From assembly GCF_000219625.1 (NCBI RefSeq), contig NC_018206.1:930001-994000 (forward strand): 64,000 bases of DNA. The letters are read 5' to 3'. The translations under genes were made by a program, and so were the position numbers. Positions 1 through 12,380 of the stretch are shown here, piece after piece (within the stretch, counting starts at the first letter, position 1; the number at the start of each line of letters is the position of its first letter). Below the pieces are notes generated by a model. It searched no databases, had not been told where the DNA came from, and saw only the letters and a list, made by a program, of their open reading frames with translations. This DNA is from Zymoseptoria tritici IPO323 (lineage: Eukaryota; Ascomycota; Dothideomycetes; Mycosphaerellales; Mycosphaerellaceae).

Positions 1-2870
1 ATATTGGAATGCTCCGATGTTGGCAGCGCCCGGCGCTAAACCGTAAATGGACGTGCTTTACAACGATTAACCGGTGCGGGAGGCTCCCGCTTAAGTTATT
101 ATATGTTATTAACCAAACTTCTATCTTACCTCTAAACGCGTGTTTTTAAGGGCTCTTTAAAACAACATACACTAATGCTACACAAACTACTCGCTAGTGC
201 TACTTAGAAGGCTAAAACACGGCCTAAGAAAGAGGCTACAATTACGAGAGCTATTAGAGACTATAGCACCGGCCGGTTTAGCTACTATATAGACTGCTCG
301 GTGCTCTACGACGTACCCTATAGAACCTTCATTAACCGTTTAACCGGCGCTACTTAATAGCACACTACTATATACGAGCATAAGAACCGACTAAGTAGAG
401 CTAGCAGAGCCGCCCTTATAGTCTATATTAACCGGATAATTACTATAGGCTTCCTACCGATATACGAAACAGTTAGGCTGTAGGCAGAGCAATTACGGAC
501 TTTCTAGCTTAATTATAACCCTAACGAGGAGCCTATTAGCGTCTACTAGCCTATAGAGTTTATTAGTAAACACGAGGTATTACAACTAAAATAGGTAACA
601 GTAAGGGACTCGAACCGGCGTATAGTTAAAGGGAACCCTTAGGTTTTAAAGGAGTAGTTTAAGCTGCTTAAGAAGACGATATAGGAGCTAGATATCGTGC
701 TACCGGATATATACAATATAGATAAGACTAGCTATATACTCGGCATTACTAATCGTGTGCATTAAGCCGTATACAGAAGGTTAGCGGCTACTATATAGTT
801 CTTACAACCTAGAGCTCGTAAATAGGTTATAGTAATTAAGGCTATTAATGCTACTAGTGCATAGGTGCTACCCTATGTTATCTTTAAAGCGAAGCAGATA
901 ACAAGGAGCCTACTAACGACATTCTAAGCTCGCTTCGTTAATAAGGCGTTCCTTACTATTACCAATAATAGCTAGAGTAATAAAGACAATAGTATAGCTT
1001 AGTTGCAATACTTTAATGCTACGAGCCCTCCTTCTATACCTAGACGCTAGCGACTGCTTATTATAGACAGCTATTTAACTTACAAGGACCTTAAGTTTAT
1101 TAACTACTCCCTTATAAACCGTATATAGCTTATCTATTTACTAAGCTATTCGACATACCTTCTGCAGCCGCTTAATGTCGGCATCTTTAGTCCCCTTAAG
1201 GTAGTATATAGCTTAACATTGCTTAGGCTTATAGCTAAAGAAGGGCTTACTTAGGTAAATAAGGAGGACTTCTTAGAGGTATATACCGAGATAAGGGCAA
1301 TAGTGTTTAATAAGCTAAACATTATAGCTTTATTTAGAGCGACTAGTATATTACCTATTAATGCTTAGGCTGTCCTTAGTAAGCTTCTACCTACCCTTAC
1401 TACTAACATCTTACTACTAGCTAAGTTAAATGCTACTTAATTCGCACCCTTAGGCTCGTTTTACGTAGATAAGAACGCTCTACCGACACCCTCGTTACGA
1501 GCACTAGCACGGCTGCTACTAACAACACCCTTACGACAGCCGCTAAAGGATCTAAGCTCCCCTCGATATACGCTAGCTACGCGCTATCGCTTAAGAAGAA
1601 CAGCCTCTAAGATAGAGCTAGCGGACGAGTTAATTAAGTCTCTTAGTAAGGGTAAGGGTAAGAGGATTAGCCGGCTATATAAATAAGCTATTAAGGGCAT
1701 TGTAGTCGTAGTAGACTCTATAGACCTCTTACGCGCTAAGAACACAAAACTCCGCTAGAGCTACGTACGTAGTATACAACGGAAGTCTATTAAGAAGGTA
1801 GTTACTAAGGGGCAGAGGTTTAATGCTACCTTCCGTAATAAGCTGCTCGCCGAGCTAGCTAATAAGTAACAACTCGATGCTATAGTCTAGCATTGCAGAT
1901 AACGCATTATTGCCCTTAGAGCGGTTAAGGTAATAAGACAAGGGCTTATAAGGGCACGTTAGTCTATCGCTCGTAAGGAACGAATACGTTCTAATAAGCT
2001 AGTAGCTGCGAGTAAGAGTAAGAGCTAGCAGAAGGACGCCGTATATAACGAGCTCTTAATGTCGTTTTGTAAGGACTTAGTTATAAGGCATAAAGGGCAC
2101 AACATTCTAGTGCTAGCTATCGAGCGCACCCTTAACCGCATTAACGAGGACCTTATAGCGTAGAAGGAAGCTAAGGAAGCTACTCGTGTTACTTATAACG
2201 CATAGAAGGAAACGGTAAAGAAGGAGACTACTAATATAGCCGACAAGGTGTCTATAATAAAAGTAATCTACGCTAAAGTAGACCTCCTCGACGACATAGT
2301 TATTACTTACTTTACGAGCCTTAGAGCGGTAGTAACACTAGCGGCTATTAACTAGCTAGCTACTAGTAATGCCAATAATAAGGCTAAGGATAAGGGCAAC
2401 GCTACTAAAGACGATAATATAGAGCCCTTCTACCCTTAATAGCTCGATCTAAGGCTCTATAAAGCCTTACTACAGCCCTTATTACTACTAACAGGTAAGG
2501 GAAGCTACTAACATACCGATATCGAGCTAGAATAGGCTCTAGAAGAGGGGCCTAAGGCAGACAGCGGTTTTAAGCTATTCTAAGTCGATTGCCGCCCTTA
2601 GAAGTAGTTTCTTATTAATACCTATTAATTGTTCTTATCTAAGCGACGCTTCTTATTAGCTAGTAATCTTACTGTCTTATTTAATAGTAGTAGAGGTGTG
2701 CAGCGTAAAGCCCCTCGTAATAAAGCTAGCTAATAAACTTTATGCGGATTTTATAATACTACTATTATTTTACACGAGCGCTTTCTTTATCGCGCCTAAC
2801 TAAACCGAATGTGCTCTTTAACATAGCCTACTTAGAATGTTAATAGCATGTGTAGTTGTTAAGCAATATA
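1..2870 (+). mobile_element. RIP-inactivated Fot1/pogo-like DNA transposon relic
   Basis: No open frame survives, but reading through TAG/TAA stops on the + strand gives a pogo-type transposase. About 240-360 reads as a helix-turn-helix start (ITRAIRDYSTGRFS, then LYDVPYRTFINRL). About 700-730 reads IYNIDKTSYILG, matching the first catalytic Asp region of DDE_1 transposases. About 1055-1190 reads LLIIDSYLTY, then SYSTYLLQPLNVGIFSPLK, the signature around the second Asp. The family cuts and pastes into TA sites. The stops sit where CAG or CAA would be expected, and TpA is hugely over-represented, as RIP produces. The left end may lie outside the window. I could not define terminal inverted repeats. 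The relic ends near a G run at 2893. Confidence 0.8.
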
Positions 2871-3543
2871 GTAGTGTTGTTGCAATACAACGAGGGGGGG
2901 GGGAGTGCTAAGGCGCCTTCCAACTTCCCCGAATTCCAATATCCCCCTTGCACACGTTATGTGCTCACGGACAATCAGAGCAGCAGCAGCCAACACGTTC
3001 TCCAACTTACATCGTACTCTAAGCCATCAGAGTCCGGTTTATGCCGTGTGATTGGCGCGGAACCCCAGAGGCATCTTCTCTGAGATGCCTCGTGGGTATT
3101 CGATACAACATGCCCTTCCAGATTATGGCAAAGTGGCTCCGGAGCACTGCAGCTATTGGCAAGAAGCGATCTTAGGAGGACGCTCAGTCTACTGATACGC
3201 ACCCTGACTCACCATCCCGCTCTCGTCAAAAGGACCGTCAGACCAGACTCGAAGAGTGCCAATCCCTCCCTCACCCAGCTCTACCATGCGAAATTGCCTC
3301 GCCTTCCGGGCTTCTTTTGCGGCGCTGAGTGCAACCTACCTATACAATCAGCCAACAGCGACCCTAGCGGCTGTGCGGCTCCCGAAGGTAAAGCAGAGAT
3401 CAAGCCAATGGCAGCATTGCCATTCGACTCGATATATTTCGAGATCATGGAGGCGCCTTGTCATGTGCCCTTTGCATCCTAATGCGACCTAGTAATACGA
3501 TGTGCCAACAGCGACCCTTGCTATCGTGCTAGTCTCAGGCGCT
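2871..3543. other. Non-RIPed island with a host-like gene fragment
   Basis: Base composition returns to normal here between two RIPed blocks. No complete gene is recognisable. The + strand at about 3349-3482 encodes a fragment (GKAEIKPMAALPFDSI, then EAPCHVPFA) that closely resembles a piece at 18.80-18.92 kb on the far side of the RIPed composite (VKAEIRPLEALLFQSI, then KAPCQMPFA). The 15-mer GCCAACAGCGACCCT occurs twice, near 3350 and 3506. I read this as a relic of a duplicated gene, of unknown function. Confidence 0.45.
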
Positions 3544-3604
3544 CAGACCACCTCGCTTAACGGGCCTATTAGCTGCAAGCAGCTGGCCCTACTGTAGGTG
3601 GTCT
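3544..3604. repeat. Hairpin-forming inverted repeat at the edge of the RIPed composite
   Basis: CAGACCACCT (3544-3553) is mirrored by AGGTGGTCT (3596-3604). Inside lie GGGCC/GGCCC and a perfect core, AGCTGC-AA-GCAGCT (3571-3584). Such a foldback could be a tiny MITE or a transposon end. It marks the point where composition turns RIP-like again. Confidence 0.6.
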
Positions 3605-4149
3605 AAGGGTCTAGACGCGCTTTTTTCGTAATAGAGCGCAGCATTAGTATATAAACACTACTAACATATAGTGTAGCATTAATAACAGCTAGTAGCGACG
3701 ATAGCGACACTAGGTATAATATTCAAATTTCGGACACTATAACTTTGTATAACTAGACCTGCTAAACAACCTCCTACTATCTATTTGTCTATACCTCCTT
3801 AGTAGCGACCTCTAATAGAGCTCGCGTACCTCGCATCTTAACGACGCGTTTATATAGCAGGACGCGAGCTCTATTAGAGGTCGCAGTTAGCGACTAATGC
3901 TAACAAAACTATATCTACTAGAACTGCACGCGCTCCCTCTATAAAGTTACAATCCCCGATTCTCTAATAGCTCCCCCGAAGGCCTACTATAGACAACTAA
4001 AGGTCGCTAATCCCTGATCTTACGCTAGCGATATCTCGAGTAGCTTTAGTGCTAGTAGCACCGGACAAGATAAGAACAGTATAGGGACGTCGGTCGTCGA
4101 GGAAAATCGATCGTAAGAGTAGTCTCCTAGTACAGATATCGAGCGTATA

Positions 4150-6560
4150 GCTGCCCTACTCGACTAGTTCGATAGGTGCCTAGGCGATGACGACGGTAGT
4201 AACAGCGGGCTTTCGGACGTACCTAGTAACTTCGACGATGTAGGAGGGCTTTAGGGTAGTCTATAAGCATCCGTTAAGGTATCTGAGGAAGATTTGTCTA
4301 TATAGAAGGTCCTAGGTAGAAGGGATATAAGGATCTATTTCGCTAGGCGACGCGAATAGGTAGCTAAGATAACCGCCGCTCTGTTACGTACGCTAGTAGA
4401 GGTTAACAACGTAGGCATAAAGAAGGTTATGCTTTAGGCGCTATATAATGCATAGCAGCAAAACACTAACCCGGAAGCTATGCGTTCTACCTAGCTCGGT
4501 CCGGTAGGCGCTAATAGCAAGCTAACCCTCGAGATACCTAAAGATATAGTTAGTAGTCTATTTGTGCTGTCGCGCCGGCGGGCGTTTCTTTAGGTGCGCA
4601 ATACAATTAACTAGGCGATCGACGAGCCTATCCCCGTCGATAGCGGGCTACCTATAACTACCGGTTAGTAGATGCATTTAGTTTAGTAGGTAGTGCGACT
4701 CCTCCTTCCCTACTACGCTCGCCCGCCGCAGGTCCGGGCACTCTACTAGCTACTATTTAACAACCGAGATCTTATCTAGATCGCTACTACGTCCGTAGGC
4801 AAGAGCCTCGTCTTCTAGGTGTAGCCTATTATCCGCAACAAGATGTCGATCCTGATCTTGCCCTTAAACTAGATTAGTAGGGAACAGTTTAAAAGGATCG
4901 AAGGCATAGGAGGCAAGCTAGTTACACTAACATATAATACGAAGGCTAGTGCTATGGCGGACGACTAGAAACTCCTATATTCTAGTAGGTGCACCTACTT
5001 AATATTATCTCTAGAGATAGCTATGCAGTCCTAGTTCCGGAAGCTTATAATAAGGACTAACGTGCGGAAAAGGCTAGGAATACTCGTCTACAATGAGTTT
5101 TATCTCGTCTACTAGTAGGGTATTAAGGGAGGAGGATTCCGGAAATAGTATACCTAGCTAAAGAACCTCCGGACTATACTTTACGAGTAGGTAAAGTTTT
5201 ACGGCTGCTCTGCGACGCTTAATGCGTCCACTCTGCTTAAATGTTAGGAGGCGGCCGGGTTCGACTCGGACACTTAGCTTATTCGCAATCCGATCGATCG
5301 GCTAGAGATATTAATGCGGTGTTATGCTATTCCGGACGGGATGCTAACGAACTAGCGGGCGCTTTAGTATCTGCTCGTAGACCTAGTCGGCCTGGACGGC
5401 GTTACTAGACCTTAGAGCGTAGAGAAGACGGTCGTCTTTATTAACAGCCGTACTAGCATCTATGCCGCTGCTACTAGTCTCCGGGCCTATATCTAAGTAA
5501 GGTATCCTAGTTAGCTAAGTTCGGACGAAGTATACTAGCTCGTAAGGACTTACTACGGCAGGACCGTAAGGAGGACTTAGGCAAATGTTATCTAAGAGTT
5601 CTAGAAGCCCGACTCCCGCATCCGCATTCTTCTAGCTACTAAGGCGCTTAGCCTAGGGGTTAACTTACCTAACATCAAACGTATTATGTAGTACCGACTA
5701 GCTATAAACGGCACTATGCGTACTATTATCTAGCGTGCTAGCTACGCAGTCCGAGACAGTCGAAAATAGGGAGCTAGTTTGTTTACGTTCCTACATAATC
5801 TATAGATGCTCGGTAATCGGGTTATGTAAAGGCCGCCGGACTCTTAGGTCCCTACAAGATAGCAGAGCTAAGCAGACGACGATACCGCAACGCCTACGAG
5901 CTCTAACGCTAATATAGATTGCCTGTTAGACGCTAGTTCAAATGTCGATAAGCCTCTTTAGGTTAGCTAGTCGAAGAAAAAGAAGGGTAAACTAACGAAT
6001 TAGTAGAAGCGCGACAAGATAGATAGATATGTCTAGAAGTTTATTAACGCTTGTCCGCCGAGCAGCACGTCCTTTCTACTGTCTTATCGCTACGTTACGG
6101 CACTTAAGTTGTTTTCCGAGGTACCTAGGCCGGTAGTAGGACGTGTCTGTTACGATATCTGCTCGCTAGCGTCCGCTCTACCTTCGGATTATATGCTCGA
6201 ATAGGCAACTAATCTAGGTACTCGTATAGCGGCAAGCATTACCCGGCTATACCTTAAGTCGATCCGCGATAGTCTAATTAAATAGGAGTCCGGAGCCGCT
6301 CGGTTATACTACAGCAACGCCGTCTTTCCGGGAGTTCCTAGGTCTCTACTGCCTTCGTATGTAGTTAACTACCTCGCTAAAGCGTATAGTATAGAGGACG
6401 CGCTACCCGATTTTAGCTATAGCCGGATCTAGGGACTCTATATAGGTGTCGACTTCGCAGTCTCTTCTAAGTTGTACGACATGCTAGTACTACAGTTGTC
6501 GACCCTACGTAAGGTCGCGGAGTCTATTAAAGCCTAGCGGCTATAGGAGCTTGCAACTAA
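4150..6560 (+). pseudogene. RecQ-like superfamily 2 helicase relic (RIPed)
   Basis: Reading through stops gives helicase motifs in order. TSVGKSLVFQ (about 4788-4817) is the Walker A/motif I region. A LILPLN segment (about 4855-4870) resembles motif Ia of RecQ. An LVYNEFYLVY segment (about 5089-5118) stands where the DEAH box should be. YGCSATL (about 5200-5220) is motif III. A run of LLATKALSLGVNLPNIKRI (about 5630-5690) matches the RecQ motif V region. A C-terminal part rich in Arg/Glu follows, up to about 7100. RecQ-like helicases are known from subtelomeric elements of several fungi (TLH genes). Every frame has several stops, so the gene is dead. Confidence 0.65.
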
Positions 6561-7795
6561 GCGCGAGGGTCGGGAGAGGGAGCGCTAAGAGGAGCGCTAG
6601 CGCTAGCGGCTCCGACGAGAAGAGGCCTCTTCTAGTCGAGAATAGGATTGTTTCGCAGCCTCTTAGGAAGTAAGGTCTGCTAGTGCTCCGGACCTTCGTA
6701 TTGTCGCCTTTACTACTAGCAGTGCTCGTTCGGTCCTTGCTCGTACACCCTCCCCGGTATTGCCTACCTCCTTAGTCGTTACTAGTTCTAAGCGCCGCCG
6801 AGGGAAGGCGAAAGCTCCTCCTCTGCCTACTCCCGGCCTGTCTGCTAGCGCCTAGCCTCTACCTCCTGCGGCAGTTCCTAGCCCTACGGCGGTAGGCTCT
6901 CGGAAGGGCAAGAGCGTAGCTTCTAGTCCTGTTGTCGCCCGAGCCTCGCTAGTGCGCAGATTCGGCATAGAATTAGATCCTAATCGTCGAGGCTCTCGTG
7001 CGTCTACTCCTGTTTCTCTAGCATCCTCCGAAGCAGCTTAGTCGCCTATAACTACGGAAATATCTCGAGGCAGGAAGCGGGTCGTAAACAGGGTTTATTA
7101 GCGGTATCGACTCGGGTAGATTAATAGTTATATAGATAAGCTAAATAGAGAGAAGAGGTAGTCGGCGCTAGGTAGTTTGTTTTGCCAAGAATGCTAAGTT
7201 ATAAGTGTATTTTTAGCTACTAGGCTCTTAGTTAACATTAGTTAACACTATCGTCGACCTTATCTTAAGCTAAGTTAATATTAATATCTTATAATATAAA
7301 TTAACAATAGTTAGCTTCTAGTTCTCGCCGTATGCGTAGTCCTCGTCTACCTGCCCCCTAGTCGCTATCTAATTCGCCTAAGGGCTCGCCGCTACCTACG
7401 ACTAAAGCTAGCTAGCAGACGAAACCTAAGCCGACTAGGAGGAAGAGAGGGAACAACTAGCATAGCGACTCGAAGTCCGCTCGCGAGAAAGTGGACTTTA
7501 TACTACAGACTATTCGCGGGCAGCACCTATCGTTCGAGGACTTCCTAACGCTTTATGTAACAACTAAGAAAGAATAGAACACACCTGACTAGGGCGAGCA
7601 GGCGGCTACTAGGGCGGCAAAGTTAGCACGGATTCTGTAGGAGGATAAAGTAGTAGAGTGCATCGCACTACATATGTCTGATAGTAAGTGGCTAAGTGCT
7701 GCGAGTCTAGCGAAAGAGCTCGAGGATCTAAAGGGACGGAAGGTGAGCAATATTAGCACGTATGGGTTCTGTTGCTGAGTCTATATAGGAATTCG

Positions 7796-9348
7796 ACGGC
7801 CGAACAGACTGCACCTTTACGCGGTGGCCGTCGTAAGTACCTTCCTTGGAAGGGAAACTAAGACAGTCTAGAAGAAACCTCCTCGAAAACCTCTCGAATC
7901 CGCCCGAAATCCTTCTCGAAATCCGCCTCGAAACACGAGCTACAACAGAACAACAGCACGATTCGAACGAATAGCCCTCTACGCTACGAACGAGAAGAAG
8001 AAAGAAGCAGTCTACTCTGCCCTATACGCGCACCTCCTCGAAATCCGAACTAAAGCACTTTAAAGAGCTAGAACAGTCGGTAGAATCCACAACTCTGCGA
8101 TCAACCTACGTAGCTATATACATTTGGAAGCGACATATAGTTCTACAAAGGCGTATTAAGGACAAGAGAAGGCCGGCGACGAGGAACACCTGTACGTAGT
8201 GCCGGCTACGAACCTACGACGACATCGTCGTCGTAGAGCTAAGTTTCCTCCGGAGGATTGGAGAGGCTGTCGATCCCTCTTCCCTTACAAAAACAACACG
8301 ACCTAGAGGTACACCTCCCCTCGAAACACAAGCTACAACAGAACAACAGTACGATTCGAACGAATAGCTCTCTACGCTACGAACAAGAAGAAGAAAGAAG
8401 CAGTCCACTCTGCCCTATACGCGCACCTCCTCGAAATCCGAACCGAAATCGCACCTCTTTCCCTCTAGAGATTCGGGTCCTCTACGGAAAAGTGCACTTT
8501 AAAGAGCTAGAACAACGGTAGAATCTACAACTCTACGATTAACCTGCGTAGCTGTATACGTTTGGAAGCGGCATACAGTTCTACAAAGGCATATTAAGGA
8601 CAAGAGAAGATAGCGAGTTGGACAGCTGCTTTTTGCGCCTTTGCGCTGCATCGCCTTACGCTGTATCTCTTTCGAATTCGTAGCGTGCGTGCGTGCGAAG
8701 CGGAAGGATCCGCTGAAAATTCTGCAAAAAGCTTGGCGCGAAAATTCTGCAGCCTTAGGCCGCAGTAACACTCGTTTGATTTCCTTTGTCTCGCATTTGT
8801 TTAAAGTCCTTTAGCATTGCCTTAGGCACGGGGTTTCCCCTAAGGTTAAAGAATACTGAAGAATTTGATTGTAAATAGATCTACTGCCTTGCCCTTAGGG
8901 CAAGGCCGTCCTACATAGTCTTGGACTCCGAAAGGACGTAAATGGAACAAACAAACAAACAAACAAACAAACAAGGACAAGAGAAGGCAGCGAGTTGGAC
9001 AGCTGCTTTTGCACGGCATTTTGCACTGCTTTTACACAGCATTTTGCACTGCTTTTGCATTCGAATTTGCAGCGTATATACAAAGCGGAAGGATCCGCTG
9101 AAAATTCTACAAAAGCTTAGCGCGAAAATTCTGCAGCCTTAGGCTGCAACACTCGTTTAATTTCCTTTGTCTCGCATTTCAAAGTCCTTTAGCATTGCCT
9201 TAGGCACGGGGTCTCCCCTAAGGTCAAAGAATACCGAAAAATCTGATTGTAACTAGATCTACTGCTTTGCCTTTATAGCAAAGCCGTCCTACATAGTCTT
9301 GGACTCCAAAAGGACGTAAATGGAACAAACAAACAAACAAACAAACAA
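7796..9348 (+). mobile_element. Retroposed (CAAA)n-tailed insertion with a 14-bp target duplication
   Basis: The 14-mer TATATAGGAATTCG flanks the insert at 7782-7795 and 9349-9362. The right edge is a (CAAA)n tail, the hallmark of target-primed insertion by a LINE or LINE-driven SINE. The insert holds two kinds of tandem unit: A1/A2 (about 7926-8171 and 8319-8610) and B1/B2 (8598-8974 and 8975-9348). Each B unit ends in its own CAAA tail. It keeps many CpA sites, so it looks less RIPed than its surroundings and probably arrived later. No reverse-transcriptase frame is present, so it is non-autonomous. Confidence 0.7.
8598..9348 (+). repeat. Tandem dimer of a unit of about 375 bp ending in (CAAA)n
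   Basis: B1 (8598-8974) and B2 (8975-9348) both start GGACAAGAGAAG and continue with GCGAGTTGGACAGCTGC. They share GGAAGGATCCGCTGAAAATT and end GGACGTAAATGGAACAAAC before the tetranucleotide tail. The differences are scattered substitutions and small indels. Confidence 0.85.
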
Positions 9349-10513
9349 TATATAGGAATTCGGGTCTTGGGACAGAAAACTGCCCGCAGAAGAACTGGAT
9401 TACAGAGACGCGGTAGCAGCTATAGGTTAGTACGTCCTATCTATTTAGGCTCTCGTGAAGGAGCTCTTAGGCTTGCCGGCAACTTAGGATCTCTCTAAGT
9501 CAATGCTCCGCCGCATTAGTCTTATTTCTAGTATGCTTCTGCGCATAAGACATCCTCGATCCGGGAACTAGTTCGCTATATAGTTAGGAGTGTACCTGCA
9601 GAGTTAAGGTGTCAAACGTCGCGTTCTTGCGGTCCTAGCTAGACTAGGTATATGCGGATACCCGAAGAGTATATACCGTTGCAACCGGATGCTCTACGAC
9701 CTAGCTACCGGTCGCATTAAGGCATTCGGCCGGTCTAACCTTACCTATAGTGTATTTAACAACCTGGACTACTTTGCCTACGTCGGCTAGTATAGCTTCG
9801 GTAGGCAGGACGTCCTAAAACATATTACTACTACAAAATAGTTTAAGAGTATCGAGGTGCTACGCTTAGGCCTAAAGAAAGAACTATTCCGAGAGGACAG
9901 GCCGCTTTAGCTACAAGACATCCTAGATAGCCCGGGCAACTAGCACGACGCTTAGTAGAAGGCGATCTTACTCTACTTAATCGCAAGCGCTATAGCAAGG
10001 GTATATCTAGCTAATGTTGCATAGGCATTCGGTGTCGAATCTAACGATTCTGTTTTAAAAAAGAAACCGAAGAAGAAGAAGAATGTTAACTAGGACCCTA
10101 GTATTAGTAGAGATACCGCTACTAGTAGCGAAGCTAACCCTAACGGCATCGACTAGACCAAAGTAAAGGGCTTCCCTTAATTCCCGGCTTTTAATCGTAT
10201 AGTAAAGTAGAAAACTATTAGTACTACTATAAATCTAATCTACGAACAAGAGGGCACGACCGAAGGTACTTATAACGTTATAGAGAATATACTAGAGGAG
10301 CAACTTAAGCTTAGGGAATTATACAAACAGGCTGTTAAAGGACAGAACGCGGACTAGATCTGCCGCCCTAGTAATTTCGACTGCTACGAACACCCTCCTA
10401 CTACTTAGACCTAGCCCTCTACTAGGCAGACCTAAGTGCCCGCTCCTCTAAATCAGTCGCCTATAGCTAATAACTATCGTCCCGGTATACAAATTCAGCC
10501 CCCCTCCTCGTAA

Positions 10514-10765
10514 TATCAGCCGCCTACCTCGCAAAGCTGCCCTCCTAGCTTACAATATCAGCCGCCTACCTCGTAAAGCTGCCCTCCTAGCTTATAATAC
10601 TAGCCGCCTACCTCGCAAAGCTGCCCTCCTAGCTCGCAATATTAGCCGCCTACCTCGTAGAGTTAGCCTCCTAGCTTATAGTACTAGCCGCCTACCTTAC
10701 AGAGTTAGCCTCCTAGCTTATAATACTAGCTGCCTACCTCGTAGAACCGCCTCCCTACACTACGG
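10514..10765 (+). repeat. 42-bp tandem repeat, six copies, encoding a Pro-rich 14-mer
   Basis: The copies start at 10514, 10556, 10598, 10640, 10682 and 10724. The least altered copy reads YQPPTSQSCPPSLQ. Copies differ mostly by CAA to TAA, CAG to TAG or CAG to TAT-type changes, which turns Gln codons into stops. The array therefore shows CpA to TpA decay directly. The last copy is diverged. Confidence 0.9.
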
Positions 10766-12380
10766 AATCCGCCTCCTACTAGTCTAGACTAGCCCCCTAG
10801 CACTCGCAATCGACTACCTACAGACGGAGAACGTACTAAGGACGACGTTCTGCGTATTCGACGGCTAGTCGAGGACTTTACAGGTAGTGCGTATAACCCC
10901 TCTAGGTATATTCTACTAATATACGGCGATCAGCTCTCTATAAGCAACATGCGGACGTAGCTAAAGGAGTCCCGGGAGAATAAGGACGATTTTAACCGCA
11001 TGCAATAGGTACTACTATTACCTAGGCTCTTCTACCTTAAGATATGTCTAATATAGGCAATCGAGAACAATTTTAACGGCAGAGAGGGCTGCCGGGCTAA
11101 ATCGTTACTCCTAGTATACTAGGAGATAATAGAGCAGAAGATATGTCTATTATTTCACGCGCCGCATAGCCACCTGGAACGACTAACACTCGATAGCTTT
11201 AATACAAGGGTGCTAGCATTCGTATACGAAGAAATCGACCTAGTAGTTCCTAAGAGGCATATTATATCTAACTACATCTAGGCGCTGTTAGCCGACGGCT
11301 TTATAGGTCTGGTCGGAAAGGTGTACGAGAAGGTGTTCTCGCCGTCTGCTCGTCGCCTAGAACCCGATGCTATTAAAGCTAATACCTAGAAGGCAAAGAA
11401 TTCGTACTCCTCGAAGAAGTAGTAGGGGAAGAAGGCAAAGGCGACTAAAAAGGCAGCTGCCCGGATCGATAGAAACGAAGAGTAGAGAAACTATGTCCGA
11501 TTCCTACATGTCGTCGAGACGTATTATATACTTAGCCGGGCTGTTAAATATACGGATATTAGCCTGCTGCGTCGAGTCGTTAACCGCTATATCCTAATCT
11601 TCTATGCACGCAGCTACAAGAATTACGCTTTTATTATGCTATAGATAAAATAGCTAACCGATTCTAAGGCGTTAGATCCGGTGCTGCAAATAGCGATGCT
11701 AGCGAACGGGTTTGTGAACATAGCGGGTGCCGAGGATAGTTAGTTCGAGATTAACCGGGCAAACGAGTTCCTTAATCGATACCTAAAGACTCTTATTAGT
11801 AGCTGCCGTAATAGGACATTCGACGTCGAGAATTAACTAGAAGAGGCAACCCTCTTAGCAACGTATACTAGCTATCTGCAAGAGGTTATAGAGGCTGGCT
11901 TCGGGAAGTCTACAAACACAAAGCACACGTCCCCAAAATCAGTTAAAGAGGTGCATGCTGTCGCAGCGGCATGCTAAGACGAGACGTTAAAGACTAAAGA
12001 AGTCGATCCGGATCCTAACGTAGTAGCCTAGTTTTACGCTATAGACCTATATACTATAGGTGTTAAGAACCTAGTAACTCTAGTTAAGAATGTTAGCTGT
12101 CTAGAACGCTTTAATAAGAACGTAGTGGTTAAAGGACAACAGATTGTATAGGCCGACTAGCCCTTATTGTCTGTTGGCATAGAGCTTCCGGACCTAAGGA
12201 CGGACCCTTACTTACAACGAGCGGCAGCGACCGACCTGACACCTAGACTTATTATGTTATCCTAGGATCCGATAGACGGATACGAATTAGAGCTTTTATA
12301 ACAAGGCGAGGTAGAGTAATGTTAGTCACTTCGCTAGTCGCTACGTGCTACACGGGAGCAAACCGGGCGTAGTAGGGCGC

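Larger units (their letters stand above)
7290..12380 (+). pseudogene. DUF6589-like gene relic, split by the insertion at 7796-9348
   Basis: The 5' part lies at about 7290-7790 (segments such as VDFILQTIRGQHLSFEDFLT). The rest resumes at about 9360 and runs to about 12310. The segment at 11500-11800 reads like the core of fungal DUF6589 proteins: VETYYILSRAVKYTDISLL, then ARSYKNYAFIML, then LQIAMLANGFVNIAGAE, then FEINRANEFLNRYLK. The segment at 11890-11960 reads EAGFGKSTNTKHTSPKSV. A Pro-rich repeat sits at 10514-10765. The family's function is unknown to me. The match is from memory of the family pattern and needs a profile search. Stops occur throughout, so the gene is inactive. Confidence 0.5.

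Noticed and set aside
8340..8370. Pol III B box (GATTCGAAC)
   Set aside because: Resembles but does not fit the GWTCRANNC consensus. Not strong enough to call a promoter.
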